From: Prostheceraeus crozeri
Taxonomy: Eukaryota; Platyhelminthes; Polycladida; Euryleptidae
Length of the DNA: 64,000 nucleotides
Reading direction: 5' to 3'
Assembly: GCA_907163375.1 (NCBI GenBank)
Contig: CAJQUW010011506.1
Location: 186,001-250,000, forward strand
The position numbers and the translations under genes were made by a program. Position 1 is the stretch's first letter. Each line of letters opens with the position of its first letter. This document shows positions 1-13,012 of the stretch, in pieces. Below the pieces are notes generated by a model. That model was not told the origin of the DNA, made no database searches, and was given only the letters and a program-made list of their open reading frames with translations.

Positions 1-169
1 TCTTGGAATATTATTATTATTATCAATGCGGACGAGTATGAACCGGTCTTACTCTCGAAGGAAATTGTACGAAACAGCGGTGGAACCGGGTCTTGGGGTC
101 AGCGGATAAGTGGAGGAAAATAGAAGACCTAGTCGTTTGTCCCGTTTACGAAAGCTCTTGGTAAATGAA

Positions 170-388
170 GCTTTTGCGTCACTACTCCCCATACTTGGAG
201 CTTGGACGGTGCTGACATAGTCAGACTTATGGAGCGTTGTAGTACTTTTAGTCCAGATCCCCTTCCTGCAGACTTCCAATGACACCTTCGGGGCTCGACC
301 TCTGTACCAAAAGATCGCTAGGCCAAGCACTTAACCACTGTGCTACGGAGACCACGTAAAAGTGACGTAGAAGCTTTTGGTAAATGAA
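170..388 (-). repeat. tRNA-headed SINE-like repeat
   Basis: Read on the minus strand, positions 355 to 290 look like a tRNA-derived RNA polymerase III promoter. There is an A-box-like stretch TAGCACAGTGG just inside position 345 and a B-box-like GGTCGAGCCCC at 301-291, with a spacing that fits a tRNA head. A non-tRNA body follows towards lower coordinates. An 18-bp near-perfect direct repeat (AAGCTYTTGGTAAATGAA) at 152-169 and 371-388 brackets the unit and could be the target-site duplication. An alternative reading is a longer element running down to the ATT microsatellite at about 10-22. I do not recognise the family. Confidence 0.5.
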
Positions 389-3300
389 TCGATAAATCGC
401 CAAGACAATGAAGAGCATATGCGCACATTGTTCGTCACATGCCGTAGGCGTTGAATCAATAATTAATTCCAAATTTGTGTTTGGGACAATATTCCTCGTC
501 GGCCACCCAACAATTAGAATTATAATATGAAATCATACAAGAGGTCCAATGGCATCGCTTTTTTCCTCACTAATAAACTGAAAAGTTTTAACAACATCAT
601 TTAAAATTGGCTTGCAACTTTATAAAGTGCACACTTCTTCCCGTCATATGCGAAGGAACTTATGTAGCGCAAAATCTGATGATGAAATTGCTGCAAATAA
701 CAGCTCTTCAGCAGCTTTAATTTGACTTTCTACGGAAAATACAACTTCTAAGCTTGTTATTATAGAAAACTGCAATAATTTCGAACCGTTGAATTGCTGG
801 GTTTTCAAAAAATGATTTCAGGAGATTCCTGGTCAAAGTGGCCCTGAAACTTGGTTTTGATGAAACATTCTCTTGGAGAGCCTTGGAATAAAATTTGCAT
901 AACAGGAGCGTGCTAAGCAATATCTAAAGCTGAAGTTTCTTTTACAATTTCGGCAAAAAAGTCGATGGCCTCTGACAGAACATGGAGATGTGCCGAAATA
1001 GATATGCTTTCAACTTGTAAAGCCAATCAATATTACAACTAAAATGACAATAGAAGCAGAGTCCTTGGAAGTTGCTTAGAATGCACTAATCATTTACATT
1101 TCATTTCGAGGCTTTTCCTTGGAACAGTTTTAGCTAGAAATTTTTGATACCATTTTCTGTGAGGACATTAGACGTGATACCACTCCTGATGGTACCTTCA
1201 CTACACATCCAAAATCTGATATGCTGATTAAAAATTGAGAGGAGACTTGAATGAGGTTTTTATTGTGTATCCCTGTTCCACGTTGTCTCAGACTTAATTC
1301 TGTTTTCTTCCATCCAACTTAATCTTAATCTTATCATTATTCCTTATGTAACTTATCAGCCAGAAGCCAGCCCATCAGATCGCATCAGATTTCAATGAGC
1401 TTATCTGCATCAAGTAGTCGTTGAACATTGTTGCATAAGAGATAATATTCTGACATTTCTGGAAAATTAAGATTTTGATTATAAGAGGTGCGACTAGATA
1501 TTTAGTTTAGATGTGTATACCATCTGGTTCATTTACTTACCATGTCTTACTATAAAGAAGTGCTTACAACACCATAATGAATCATTTGTTAGAATTCGAC
1601 ATCTTTAATGCCATTTTCACTCGTGCTCGGGTACTGACTCAAAAAATGACGTTAATGAAATAGCAGCAAGACAGACATTTTGTAAGCAAATAAAAGTGAT
1701 AAGACTGAAAGAGACAGAAATCCGATCAATCTGCATACAGCTCTCTCAATGCACAATATGTATACTTTATACGGGTGCAGTAGAAAGAACATTCATTTTT
1801 GCAATGCTGCTTAGCAAAAGATCAGATGTGACAGAGACTGACAAAAATTCCGTGGCTATTGAAATTTGATGTCTGTGATCGGATGCTGCTATATTCGATA
1901 TGCAATAATTGGCAAGTTATAAATAGTTTCCCATTAAAATGCCGCTGTGTGACTCATCGAGAAATTCTCATGAGAACGCGAATTCTGAATCTGGATTTGG
2001 CATTGAGAAAGAAGTACTTGAATAGATCATTTTTGTAGAGTCCTTTTAGTCGTGAATGAAAGTTGCAAACTTTAGCAGTAATTCGACCGCCATTCTCAAA
2101 ATGATGATGCATCCAATGAAGTTCAGAGATCGCACGAATAATATCGAAGAAATGAGCGAAAGCGGAGAGCGGTTGTTGTGGCACTGTTGGAGCTTATATT
2201 GATAAAAGAATGTCTTAATCTGATATTAATTGTTTGGACATTGAAGAGTTTAGTGGAAGACACATTGTACACTGTAGTATAATCGCTTTGGGCATCATCT
2301 GCCTACAAACTTTACTGGAAGAGTGTTGTAGTGACTTCGGTGGTGAGAATTCGGTGTTAATTTCGGCCTCACTGGACTGCATATTCTTGATTGCTGACTA
2401 CCTCCTCCTCGTTTCCTCAGGTTGGTTTACATGGTGAGAGAAATGTCAGGATATTCATCCATTAAATTAACCAAAAACTTCATTCCTTAATTATTTACAT
2501 TTAGCCTACGTCCAATTTGAAGTCGATTGCTTTGACAAAATTAATTAATCAATTAATTTTTAATAACCTTTGCTCTTGAAAGTCGACGTTGTCGAATTCT
2601 TTGTATTGCGATTTTTGACTTTATTTTTGAGTTCTGGCAAAGTCAATAGCTCAATTCGCCTCCTTTTCAGCCTATTTCACTCTTCGCCTTCCTCCTATTG
2701 CTGCACTGAGATTGCTCATCAGTAACGGTGTCACACATTGCCGGTAACTAGTGTCTCCACTGTCACACCCACAATTTCCTCTCTCCTCTACTTCTGCCTC
2801 TAACCTGGGATAGATTTCCGCTGATGAGTAGCATGGATTCACATGGCCGTCATCTAGTGGCAAATTTTATGACTCAGCTGTTATATAATTGTCTTTGCAA
2901 GTTCTTATTCGCTTATCTCTACCAAGATGTCATTTTCTCGCAGCGAAGAAATCTGTTATTTGAAATATTTATTTGATTATCTCTTGCGACTAGTTCACTC
3001 ACTATCACTTTCAGTAATCTGAGCAGTGACGTGGACAGAATTGTGATTTTGTGTGAATTTTGTCATTGTGATAAGTATCAGCATGTATTTCTGTATTGTT
3101 TTGATTTTTGTAGATTGAGATAGTGCAGACACTTTGATTGGCTCGAAATATATTCATTACCTTGTACACACACACACACGTCTTGATCAGATATCAACGG
3201 CTACTGGATGACATCACAATAGAATAGTATGGAGATGATAATCAAACTGTAAGACAAGTGGACTGGGGTTGAAAAGCAAAAAGATGTTTAATCGTATTGT

Positions 3301-6300
3301 GACATTAGCAAACATTGCCAAAAATCAACGCCAAATGATTTTTGATTATAGACATCACGCCTATACTATCGGAAGCGTCACCAAATGTCACACGCAGATT
3401 TTCCAAAAACACCAAGTGAATAATAATGAGAAACAAATGCGAGGTACAGTTGCTATCACTTGGCATGAATAATGAATGTCATTCAACATGTTGATAAACG
3501 ATCATTCGGTTTTGTACTGTCTTCATCGATGGTTACAGGACAAAATTGATCGTTTCACATGCGTTCTTCTACCACTTGCACATACATGATAGTCGATATC
3601 TCATTTACAAAGCTTTAAGATGCAAAGTGCAAATTCATCAATGAAAACAACAGAATCAGTTTCAGATTCTTGACATCTGACAATGATCTAACAATTAATG
3701 AAACTGAGCGAAAGTAGCACTGTTTCATTTCTGATGTTTCTTTTCTGATGCTATGAGACAAATAGTCCTATGGTATAGCATGCACTGTTTCGAAAAGCTT
3801 AACTATACTGTATAATGTTTCGAAGAGCATAATATAGGCCTACAGGATATAGACATGATGCATAATATACCTGATATACATAATAAGGACCTGCACACTT
3901 TTGTGTTTTGTATTTGCAATGTTTGTCATAAAGTCACTAAAGTGTTCACAAAAATATTAGTAATAGTATTCTAGAAATGAGGCATTGATTTCACGAAAAG
4001 ATTGAATGTTTGGTAGAATCACGCAATTACAATTTGCAAAGTCGGTCAGGTCTTCAAGATTCTGATGAAGCATTTAATGTACAGAATGAAAATCAAAAGG
4101 CACTTCAAAAGTCAAATGTTAGCAATATTTTGTTTTCACCAATATTGCTGATCATTAATGCCGTAAGTTGCACCAACTGTTCATAAGTAGCTTTTTATGA
4201 TATTTTTACGTATAAAGAAATATGCCAAGCAGTGACTTTTGCAGGCATCTTTTCTGCATTACAGTCAATTCAGATTTACCTGACTTTTCAAAAATCTTAT
4301 TTTTCTGACGCACAACGAAGGGAAATATTTCCCTTTTAATAACAGAGGACAGACGAAGCAGTTTGTCCGCGTTTCTGAGAAGATTGCGTAATATTTGTCT
4401 CTTCAAAGGAAGTTAATCATTTGGCTTCTCAATGAAAATGAATCACATCTGCAAAAGCAATTTCTTTCGAAAATTTTGCAAATCAACACTGATTTATTGA
4501 GCAAATGAATTTATGAAATGATGATTTCATTACTATCAAGCATTCATCATTTTGTTTGTTCAGATAGCTGCCTATTTACGTAACAAATTCCTTCGACTCA
4601 AGAGAAAAGTTTTCAAAATGGTAGATGATTGTAATTCTAACCTAAAACGTCCGTCTTTTGATCACCTTTTTTGAGAATATTCTTTTTTTGATCGAACCGC
4701 AGTGATGTATGGAAATCAATCTGTCTGGAAGTGATCTATAACCAAGACCATTCATAAATTATCTCAGTACATGAAGCATTGTGAATGACAGTTTTATTTT
4801 ACTTTGACCTTTATTTCGTATTATGTGCATAGTATTTGTCAATGTGTTCCACGCATCTGTGCATCAAAATGCAGGATTTTCGATGTCTCCATTCACAAAG
4901 TTCTAACTGCTCTGGTGAAATTTTTAAAACGAACCACAGACATGCAGAAATCTGGGAAGAAAAGTTTGATGCTCCACCTCACAAACGTCATGACTAACGG
5001 AAAGGATACTACTTTGTCGGATATTGATGCTGGAGGTTAGGCATGATTTAAACAAAGATATGCAAAAATGAATTACTTGAGAATGATACTAGTCCTTTGA
5101 GAAGAAATCACAATCTACTTTGTGGCATAATGTCGAGAATAAGCGTTTCAATTCCTTAGTAGACTATAGTGCTTATCCTATTAGATGTGGAATACCCCAG
5201 GCTATAATCTGTAATTCCAATTGCACCTACTTCGCTGAATTGCGAATTTTATATATTGTTGAATACGAGTAATTAAACTCACATCAATAATTAAACTTCC
5301 GATAACTGCGATACTTTGCTTTGGGTGGAATGAAAAGAATTTCACTCATCTTGTCGACTACAATAAGAGTCGGATATCTAATTATCAACGAAGTTGCTGC
5401 GGAATTGAAAGATTCAAAAACTGGCTGCTTCTGATGCGCGTTTATGTGTCGTTTTTTGTTATTTCATGGACACAAATTCGCACATTCATATTTCATCTGG
5501 TTAGAACAACTATTCTGAAGCTCTCATTAAACCTCAAGTGATGAAATAATGATTCGGTCAGCTTCAGATCAGACGATTACTCATAGTTTATTCATTCCTT
5601 TAATAAAAGTGATGAATTATTGAACTTACAGTGAACTAATGGGTTGGAACTTAGTGACAGTTCTTGATTACTCTTGTCATTGGAAATTTGACGATTTAAA
5701 GTCGATGCTAGAGTCATTCGTTTATGAGCATTTTAATATCCATTTTCACCATGAACTAGCTCTTAGAATTTATTGAATATAAGAATATAAAGCACATAAC
5801 TTGCATGTCATTGATATGCTCAAACGCAGACGTATTGGGAATTAAAATTCTAAATTAAAATGAATAAGGCCAAATTAAAAGGTAGGCTTCCATTAACAAC
5901 TCACAATTACTTAACTTGCCCACCCTTTACTTACTTTACTCAACTAACAATACTTTTTAGGAGGTCGAAGGAATCCTTTTTTGCCTCAAGGTAGTTTTCC
6001 AGGAACAACTGAGGGCCTGGTAGGAAGAAGCGGATACATATTACAGGAGAACTTTCGTTTTTTTTGAAGGACGACTCCTAATCCAGTGTACCATGAAACC
6101 TATATTTGCAGCTAATGACTAGTTATGATGTAATATTATTGGCATGATAGATCGATGCTGACATGCTGTCAATATATTTTTGTGAGTTTACTTTTAATTT
6201 ATCAAGATTCACCGAAGATTATTTGCTTGTATTTCACTGACATGAGGCATAGAGATCATTTTTGTTTTCATGACACACTGACTATTATGGTAGCGTCGCA

Positions 6301-7760
6301 AGCAAACGTAGCGGAAAATAAAAAGCCCATCCCGCAAAATTTCGACAGTCAAAAAAAATCAATGAATTGTACGAATACCAGCATGGCAGATTTCGTCTGA
6401 CTGTATTTAGGCCATTGACACAATCCAAATGTAAGATAAAAAACGTTTAATGTTTTTGTAATTTCTCAATTGTTATTCGTATGTCTTCAACAGTTATAGA
6501 AAGAAGAGAATCTTAGATGTGTAACTTAAGATTGCTTTTCTTCAAAATTCTTGCTTTCTTTGAAATTCTTCATTTTGAAACAAAAGTTGCTGAAACTTGC
6601 ATTCAGTTTATTTAGGAAAAAATATACTACCGGCTTCTTTTGACATGCGAACGGCAGACTTGTAGCGGATTATCAGCGATAGTTTCGACAAGTCAATACT
6701 TGGATTTTGCTGAAGTTACACATGAAAGTTTGTCTGCACACGCCGCCAGCGCTTAAAGTGAACACGTATACATCCCTTTCAAAAGCCGAATCAGTTCTAA
6801 TCGCGAAACTCATGCGAGTTTCTACATGGCGCAAAAGTTAAATGGCATTATAAAGCTTCTATTACTGTTTTTGTGTTTGCTAAACAGCTTCAGTTCCCTC
6901 ATGCTATCAGCCAGCTTTAGATGTATTGATTTGCAAATATACTGATAAGATGATTGCAATATGGTTACAAGCACATGCATTTTGACTTTGGTGAGAAAGA
7001 AATCAGTGACAGCGAATCAGCTAACTTTGATCCATGTGATGGTTTATGTTACATGTTTATTTCACGGTTCTAATTTCAGAAATTTGTGTGCAATGCCAGG
7101 CAGCCTGAATATTTGTCATGACGTCCTTTGCAATTGTCCACCACGCAATCTGATTCCGTTTCGTGTACGCTCCAATAGGGATCTGACGAAGCGCTGAAAA
7201 TTCTACTGATTTCAGTGGTTCTTCAAATGATCCCAGAATCATTGATGCATTATTTTGCGAGAACTTAGCCTAATTTTTGTGCGATGATTATGAAGAGTAA
7301 TATCTTCCTGAATTGGTTTAACGACTTGAATTGTAGAATTTACATTATCATATTCATTTCTTCATTTCTTCGCAGCTATATAGCCTCGAAAAAGTTAGTT
7401 ATCGAAATTTAAATCAATTAAAAGGCTCCATGCATCGACAGCGAAGCGCTGTCTGTGGATTTTCCTATCTGCGATTTATCAACCATTAAAGCCATCATCA
7501 TTTTCGATTTATTTTGTGCAACTAATGGATTTGGCGAGCAGACTTAGTAGGCCTTTTGGATCGGTTTTGAGCCACAGTTTGTGAATTTGTTTGATATGAA
7601 TGATTGCCACTTATTAACAAATATGCGCTAACTCAATTACTTAACCTGAAAGGGTGAAGAATGCCGTCTTGTTCACAAAATCTCTAATTCACAGGCTAGT
7701 GTACTTTACCGTCCAGTTTTTCTGAGATTCACCATTATAACATGTATCTTCACTTTTCAG
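389..7760. other. 7.4 kb without a recognisable gene
   Basis: AT-rich DNA with only short reading frames and no protein family I recognise on either strand. There is a short CA run near 3169-3179. Because a kinase-like last exon starts at 7761, part or all of this stretch may be intron of that gene. I looked for the kinase signatures HRD..N, DFG and APE on the plus strand and did not find them, so the upstream exons are either short and missed or outside the window. Confidence 0.5.
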
Positions 7761-8312
7761 GATTACTCGCTGGATTCAGAAGCATTTGTCAAAATAGTCT
7801 CTCCTACCTGTCCAAAGCTGCTGCTTCAACTCGCCATATCCTGTGGAGATGTGCTGCCTGACAATCGACCGTCTTTCTGTTCCGCATGTCAAACTCTCAG
7901 TGAGCTATTGGCATCTCCGCTTGATGCCATCCAGAAAGCTCTTCAGACTAACAATAACAACGACTTGCCACTCATCGCTGATCGATTCTTCCTCAATTGT
8001 GAACCTGGCCGTTCTCTTCCATGTTCCTCTATCAGGCCGCGTCATGTGTCTCGTCGCCTCAAGTCAGTCACTGAAGACGATTTCTCCAGACATCTCAGGC
8101 GTGATCCTTTCACTAATCTGCGTAGACATTCCATCTCCGAGGATCAAGATTGTCGACGTGATGCGGAGAATGACCGGAAAAGACACTCCTTCTTCTACCT
8201 CGATTTCTCTACCACTGACGATCATCAGATCGTCAATGGAGAAATTGAAGGCATTGGAAATCGGACGCGCTCCTTGCCGGATTCTCTCAATCAAATATCA
8301 CGTTTTCTATGA
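7761..8312 (+). CDS. Last coding exon of a TESK/LIMK-like protein kinase
   Basis: A splice acceptor (polypyrimidine then CAG, AG at 7759-7760) opens a frame that runs 183 codons in phase 0 to TGA at 8310-8312. Exon residues 1-50 resemble the end of a TESK/LIMK-type kinase domain: an acidic start with LDSEAF, then VSPTCPKLLLQLAISC and RPSF at residues 36-39, matching the family pattern (F-x-L-D/N...F..CP..LL.LA..C......RPSF) with its conserved arginine of subdomain XI. The rest is a basic, serine-containing tail with RRHSIS (121-126) and RTRSLPDS (168-175). RSLP followed by a serine-rich stretch is also found in the tails of TESK1 and TESK2. The family phosphorylates cofilin and controls actin turnover. 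The exon is richer in G+C than its surroundings. No ATG-initiated start is claimed; this is the 3' part only. It could be LIMK instead of TESK, or a retained fragment of a dead copy. Confidence 0.6.
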   Translation, partial: DYSLDSEAFVKIVSPTCPKLLLQLAISCGDVLPDNRPSFCSACQTLSELLASPLDAIQKALQTNNNNDLPLIADRFFLNCEPGRSLPCSSIRPRHVSRRLKSVTEDDFSRHLRRDPFTNLRRHSISEDQDCRRDAENDRKRHSFFYLDFSTTDDHQIVNGEIEGIGNRTRSLPDSLNQISRFL

Positions 8313-8975
8313 ATTAGTGATTTTCATTCGACATGGAACTGTTCTCGTGTTTCTATCACTCCATTTACATGGCTTTACATTTTGTATTCCTTAGTATATC
8401 CAGAGAAATGTCAATGGATTTATCCATCTTTCAACTTTGTCACCCTCTCCGTCTATCTTGTCCCTCCCCTTTCCCTCCACTTCTCATCTTAATCTTGCCC
8501 TCTTTTCTCTCCCCTCTTCCCCCTCCTCATCTCTCTTCTCTCGCTTTCTCTCTCTACCTCATGCTCTTGCTTTCACCCCCTCCTTATGTCTATTTATATT
8601 CCTTCGCCCCATCGTGTTCATGCATCTCTACAAATCCAACAATCAGTATTCCGATAGCTTGAGATTAGAATGTTGTTACCTTACGTACTCTTGACGATGA
8701 GCAGTGCTCAGTGGAAGGTCTCAGCGGCTGTTGTTTGTATAAGATTATTTAACCGCTCATTCTGCGGATGCAGAGTTGCTCAGAGATGATGACGGAGATT
8801 GTTAGTGCTCTTTGTAATATGTGCGTTTCACAAATCAACTTTTGTACAGTTTTCAAGGAAAAATTATTCGCATTTTTTGATATTTTCCGATTAGCCATGT
8901 ACATGAAAAGATGGTGCATTTGTAAATATTTGCGCAAAAACACCACACTTGTCAATAAAGATCGTGATATATGAA
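8313..8975 (+). other. Probable 3' UTR of the kinase-like gene with C/T-rich tract
   Basis: After the stop codon comes a nearly pure pyrimidine stretch at about 8430-8625 (CTCTCCC, TTCCCCC and TCTCTC blocks), then ordinary AT-rich sequence and a canonical AATAAA at 8954-8959. The distance from stop to signal (about 640 bases) is normal for a metazoan 3' UTR. Short reading frames inside the tract (8333-8694) are low-complexity by-products. Assignment as UTR depends on the exon call. Confidence 0.4.
8954..8959 (+). terminator. AATAAA poly(A) signal
   Basis: Canonical hexamer about 640 bases after the stop of the kinase-like exon. It is the first clear one on this strand downstream of the exon. 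AT-rich DNA gives such hexamers by chance, so this is supportive only. Confidence 0.35.
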
Positions 8976-9508
8976 ACATTATCTTTCCTTTGGTGTCAGG
9001 ACTATGGGATTGATAAGAATTAAAGTTTATCTGACAGCGTACACTGAATTCGTCGAGCTGTAGGATGCATGAACTCTCTATGCGTCTAATTTTGTCTCGG
9101 ATCAAGACGACACAAATATTTTCATAGGCATAGGAGCCCTAGATGACGACGCTGCGCTATCTACGGCTTCCTGATTATACACCAACAATTACTTCTGGAT
9201 CATAAATTCATGAAAAATATTGGAATAATTGGCAGTAGATGCTTCAGTTGGTAAAATGGATAGGTACTAAAACTTTCACTGGTGTAAATTAAGCAATGAA
9301 AGATCAACACTGACGTTGCTATCCTCAATTCGTTACTGCTAATCCATCAGATAAAGCTCGATTTTTTGTTCAGTCCCTTTCAACTCCATCTAAGACCGCT
9401 GCCTGTGAGTGACGTGTGCAACTCTAGCAGGCTACTTTTTATCAAGAAATGATAGTAGTCCAACGATGCACACCATTCGGTTGGTAAAGAGAGTGGAAAT
9501 GTGCTAAT
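8976..9508. other. No feature seen
   Basis: AT-rich sequence with only short open frames on both strands and no recognised similarity. Confidence 0.5.
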
Positions 9509-9630
9509 CTGGGGCGGCCGCACAGAAACACTGTTGGACTAACAAATCTCTAAAAGTATCACTCACCCATTGAAACTTGTTTGTCACTAACCAACTCACT
9601 ATCTAACACTGTTTCTGTGCGGTCGCCCTG
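9509..9630. repeat. Small inverted-repeat element (MITE-like)
   Basis: Ends of about 26 bp are inverted copies of each other: GGGGCGGCCGCACAGAAACA at 9511-9530 continuing into CTGTT, and its near-complement at 9603-9629. The spacer is about 66 bp. The ends are G+C-rich against an AT-rich background. No clear target duplication was found, so the element type is open. Confidence 0.45.
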
Positions 9631-12107
9631 GATGTTAAACTCAGTGGTGGTGTGTAGTTGAGCTAAAGAGGGACTCGTGCGTTTGTGAAATGAAGAGATT
9701 AACTCTAATGACAGGAAATTACTAGATGAAAGCGCTTCGGCAACCGATTCGCTTTCATGTGATTGTTTGTTTTGATTTATTTTCAAATGTTTTCCTCAAA
9801 CAATTGCATCATTTTCTCAATTAAGGACAATTGACTAATTCTTAATAGCCATGATGGCTTTTTGAATGACCGTCTCGTCTGGCCACTTAGATGGGATTGT
9901 TTATAATTGATTTTAGTTATTATTTAATAGATTATAGCTTTAATTTATAATTTTTGTTTAATGTCCACAAGATGACTGCCGATAACACTTTCACTTCCAG
10001 TTCAATATATAATTGGAAAAGAATAATGAATGACCACTAGGTATCATAGTCTCCGACTCAGTGAAGGTTTACGTGCCTTTATGACACAATATGCAGGGGT
10101 TCAAAGGGAAATCCGCATTTTGATGAAATTACTCTAACAAGCTTGCAAATATAATACGAATTTGCGCATTTCATACCTACTGAATAATTTTCCGGATATT
10201 TCTTTAACTTCCGTTTTGCACCATTGTCATGAAAATTAGATATTTAAAACCTTCTGTAGGGTTGGCGTATATTATGTTATCTGACTTTGACATGATGAAA
10301 TACGCTAGCAGTGTTGATTATGCGTGCTGACTCTGTGTGTTACTTTGAAGTTCGAAAATGATGAACTTCCCATAAACTGAACTACGGCATGACCATGACA
10401 TCTCCTAGGGAGCAATTGAATTCATGTCAAATGTTTGGATATTGATTGAAAGATTTCAATTGTTGCTATTTTTGGGTGACTGCGTCCTTTTCATAGGCCT
10501 ATGTATGCAACATATACCTTTGTAATCTCTATGTTCATAAATGTAAAAATGAAATTCGCAGATTTTAAAATCAAATTCAGAAATTTTAAAATCTATTTTG
10601 AAGATTTTTGCATAAAAACACTATTCTTAGTAAAGGGATTGCTAAAACCGCTTCATTAGCGCTTACATTATTTCAGCCGCAATTGCTAACTCTTGAATTC
10701 GTGACAAAACTGCTCCTTCGCCAGTTTCGTTGGGCACCGACATATTTTGATTCACGTTTCGCGTCTTTGCGCTGCTTCCAATGTAAAGCAAGGCTCTTGT
10801 TTACCAGATAAGTCATTCATTTAAAGAGCTGTGCATTCTGTGTCTCAGCACAAAAGTATCAACCGCAGATTTGCATGGTAAAATTCAAATGATCGATTTG
10901 CCAGTGAATCTTTCGTAGTTATAAGTTTGTTCTACTTCGAACATAGGGTATCGTCAAGTCTTATCGAAGAAAATACAATAAAGGAAACGAAGCTGTAGAC
11001 AAAGGATTATCAAGTGCGCAGAGGGAGACCGTGACTAAAAGGCTAGCAGAAAACATCGGAGTGAAGTGTAAAGCCGCATAATGCTGGATAAGACAAGCTC
11101 AGCTCGCAGAGGAAAATGGAGATACTCTCGGAAGACGAAGAGGAGGAAGTTCCAAAATTATAAGTGAGACTCTAATCGAATAATTGAAAATCTTCCCCAA
11201 ATTGCCTTGAAGGATGAAGTTCTACGACAATTCGTCGTGCATGTAGCTGTACCAAAAAAACGCATGACAATTTATAGCTCGGAAAAACGTACTTGAGCAC
11301 GAAAGGATGAATGCGACGCGAATACGCATTAGCAGGAACTGAACAGTGCGACAGGGTAAAACATGCATTTACATTCATGAAGCGAATTATAACTTGCTCT
11401 GCGGCAGAACTCAAAGTCGCGCCCGACAAGGTGACAGAGCTATTCACCTTGAAGGGCAGAAATAACCGTCATCGGTGCTATTGCGTAGAGTGAAACTTTC
11501 AAAAATGATAGGACTCCAACTCCGAATCCCTGAGTACTCTGTCCATCATTAGCCAAAACGAAGGGTTTCTAAGAATTCATCAGATTTTGTGTACACCGGT
11601 AATTTCTAATGATGCTTGTATTTTATTCTCTTGCTCTTATTTTATATGTTTGTCTTTTGATAACATTATGATGCGTTTACCGATTGCTCAAGTGAAACAA
11701 TAAAGCGCTCTTTTGTCTTGTCTTCCTCCCATGTACATGTATTGGTCGCTTGTGACAACGCACCGTGTCACTCGCGCTTGGAGCGCTGTTTTGTGCAAAA
11801 AGGAACATAGCCCTATGCTTACATGATATTTTTCCATCCTGATGTAATTTGGCGCATATGAACAAAGTATGTAATATCTAAAGAAGCCATCATGATTTTT
11901 AGTCACGTAGTTTCTTGGCATAATTTCCATCATGTATGAAGAGTCCCTACATGTAGGCATTTTTCTAAAATATATTCAACTTGAGATATTTTTTTGTCAG
12001 GCATAATAACTAGGCCTATTTATTTGGTGATTTTTACAAAAAGAAGCAAGTAAATTTGGTGGCAAGCAAATCAGTGCGTTTTGCTAGCATATGCATATTA
12101 ATATATC
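9631..12107. other. No firm gene; weak decayed coding look at 10980-11500
   Basis: Mostly AT-rich DNA without recognisable features. Between about 10980 and 11500 (+) the composition is more coding-like, and short peptides in several frames read like a DNA-binding transposase: an AQRE..TKRLAE..GV stretch, and later YALAGTEQCDRVKHAF. I cannot assign a family. The simplest view is an old, broken DNA-transposon fragment. Confidence 0.3.
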
Positions 12108-12109
12108 AT

Positions 12110-12172
12110 GAGCCGGCGCGGTTAAACGGTTCAACCTCGCAGTTGAAACGAGCGAGCTGTGGATCGTGGATA
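12110..12172 (+). repeat. SINE-head-like fragment
   Basis: Begins GCCGGCGCGGTTAAACGG and has tRNA-like box spacing (GGTTCAACCTCGC, then GTGGATCGTGGAT). The same opening GGCCGGCGCGGTT recurs on the minus strand at 14888-14838, which suggests one repeat family. The body after the head is not recognised. Confidence 0.35.
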
Positions 12173-12833
12173 AGCAAATCTATTTCTAGATTTAGCGGTG
12201 AACTAATAATCGATTCATAGACGTTACTAAATTATTGTTCTCAAAGGCGCTTTGAAAAATTCCAAAGCAGAAATCGGCTTGTCTTATTGTCCACTAGGGT
12301 CTGCTTACGTACGAGGCAGGTAAGGTGGGTGACGGCGATGGCTGGAATGCAATGACTGCAGAAGCCTAGCGAACGTCACGTCCATTGTTGTGTGAGTAGA
12401 CGATATGATTTGGAACGGCGCTGCCTGCTGGACTTGATTTGGTCAAAACCCAAACCCAGGTTTCAATAAATGAGTAGAATCAAATAAACGAAGTGTATTC
12501 TTTGTATTTTGTGCTGACATAAAGATTCTTCAATAGGCCATACCCAAAATTCCTATTGGGCCCATGAGAAGTGTGGTATTAGTCGGAAACTATTTTCTAT
12601 TACAATAACTGCAATTAGTAGCCTAAATAAATGCAGTACGTCATAAAGCTTTCCTCTAATTTAGCCTACACTGATATACTGACTAATGGAAGATCTTTGA
12701 TTTAATTATGACTGAATTACACATTGCTCATGACAAATTGCAAATGAGCAATTGCTTTCATTTTATCACTCAGAAATATAAACAAACAATAAATAGTATA
12801 GCTGCGTAGTGAGTGCATGATGGTTTAAACATA

Positions 12834-13010
12834 CAGTGGAACCTCCTATTGCGGACATTCTATACAGCGGACACCTCCGTATTACGGACAGTTAAGGTCA
12901 GTCCCGAATAATGTTCGTATCATCACCGGTAACTCCATATTGCGGACACCTCTATAATGCGGACACTAAGGCGCAGTCCCGACGGTGTCCGTAATATGGA
13001 GGTTCTACTG
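12834..13010. mobile_element. pogo/Tigger-like MITE, 177 bp
   Basis: Bounded by TA dinucleotides (12832-12833 and 13011-13012), as expected of Tc1/mariner-type insertion. The ends are CAGTGGAACCTCC at the left and the complement of CAGTAGAACCTCC at the right, which match the well-known CAGTNGAACCTC terminus of pogo/Tigger elements. Inside, GCGGACA-type units recur in both orientations. It is too short to encode a transposase, so it is non-autonomous. Confidence 0.75.
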
Positions 13011-13012
13011 TA

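Noticed and set aside
290-355. Possible functional tRNA gene on the minus strand
   Set aside because: The A and B boxes are tRNA-like, but I could not pair a proper acceptor stem or anticodon arm, and a SINE-like body follows.
2234-2437. 67-codon plus-strand frame
   Set aside because: No recognisable motif, ordinary length for chance in this composition, no splice or context support.
8749-9105. 118-codon minus-strand frame opposite the putative 3' UTR
   Set aside because: Matches no family, has no promoter or poly(A) context, and overlaps the likely UTR of the kinase-like gene.
11172-11493. Overlapping frames on both strands in the coding-looking patch
   Set aside because: Peptides hint at a transposase but switch frames and lack catalytic motifs; kept only as a note in the gap entry.
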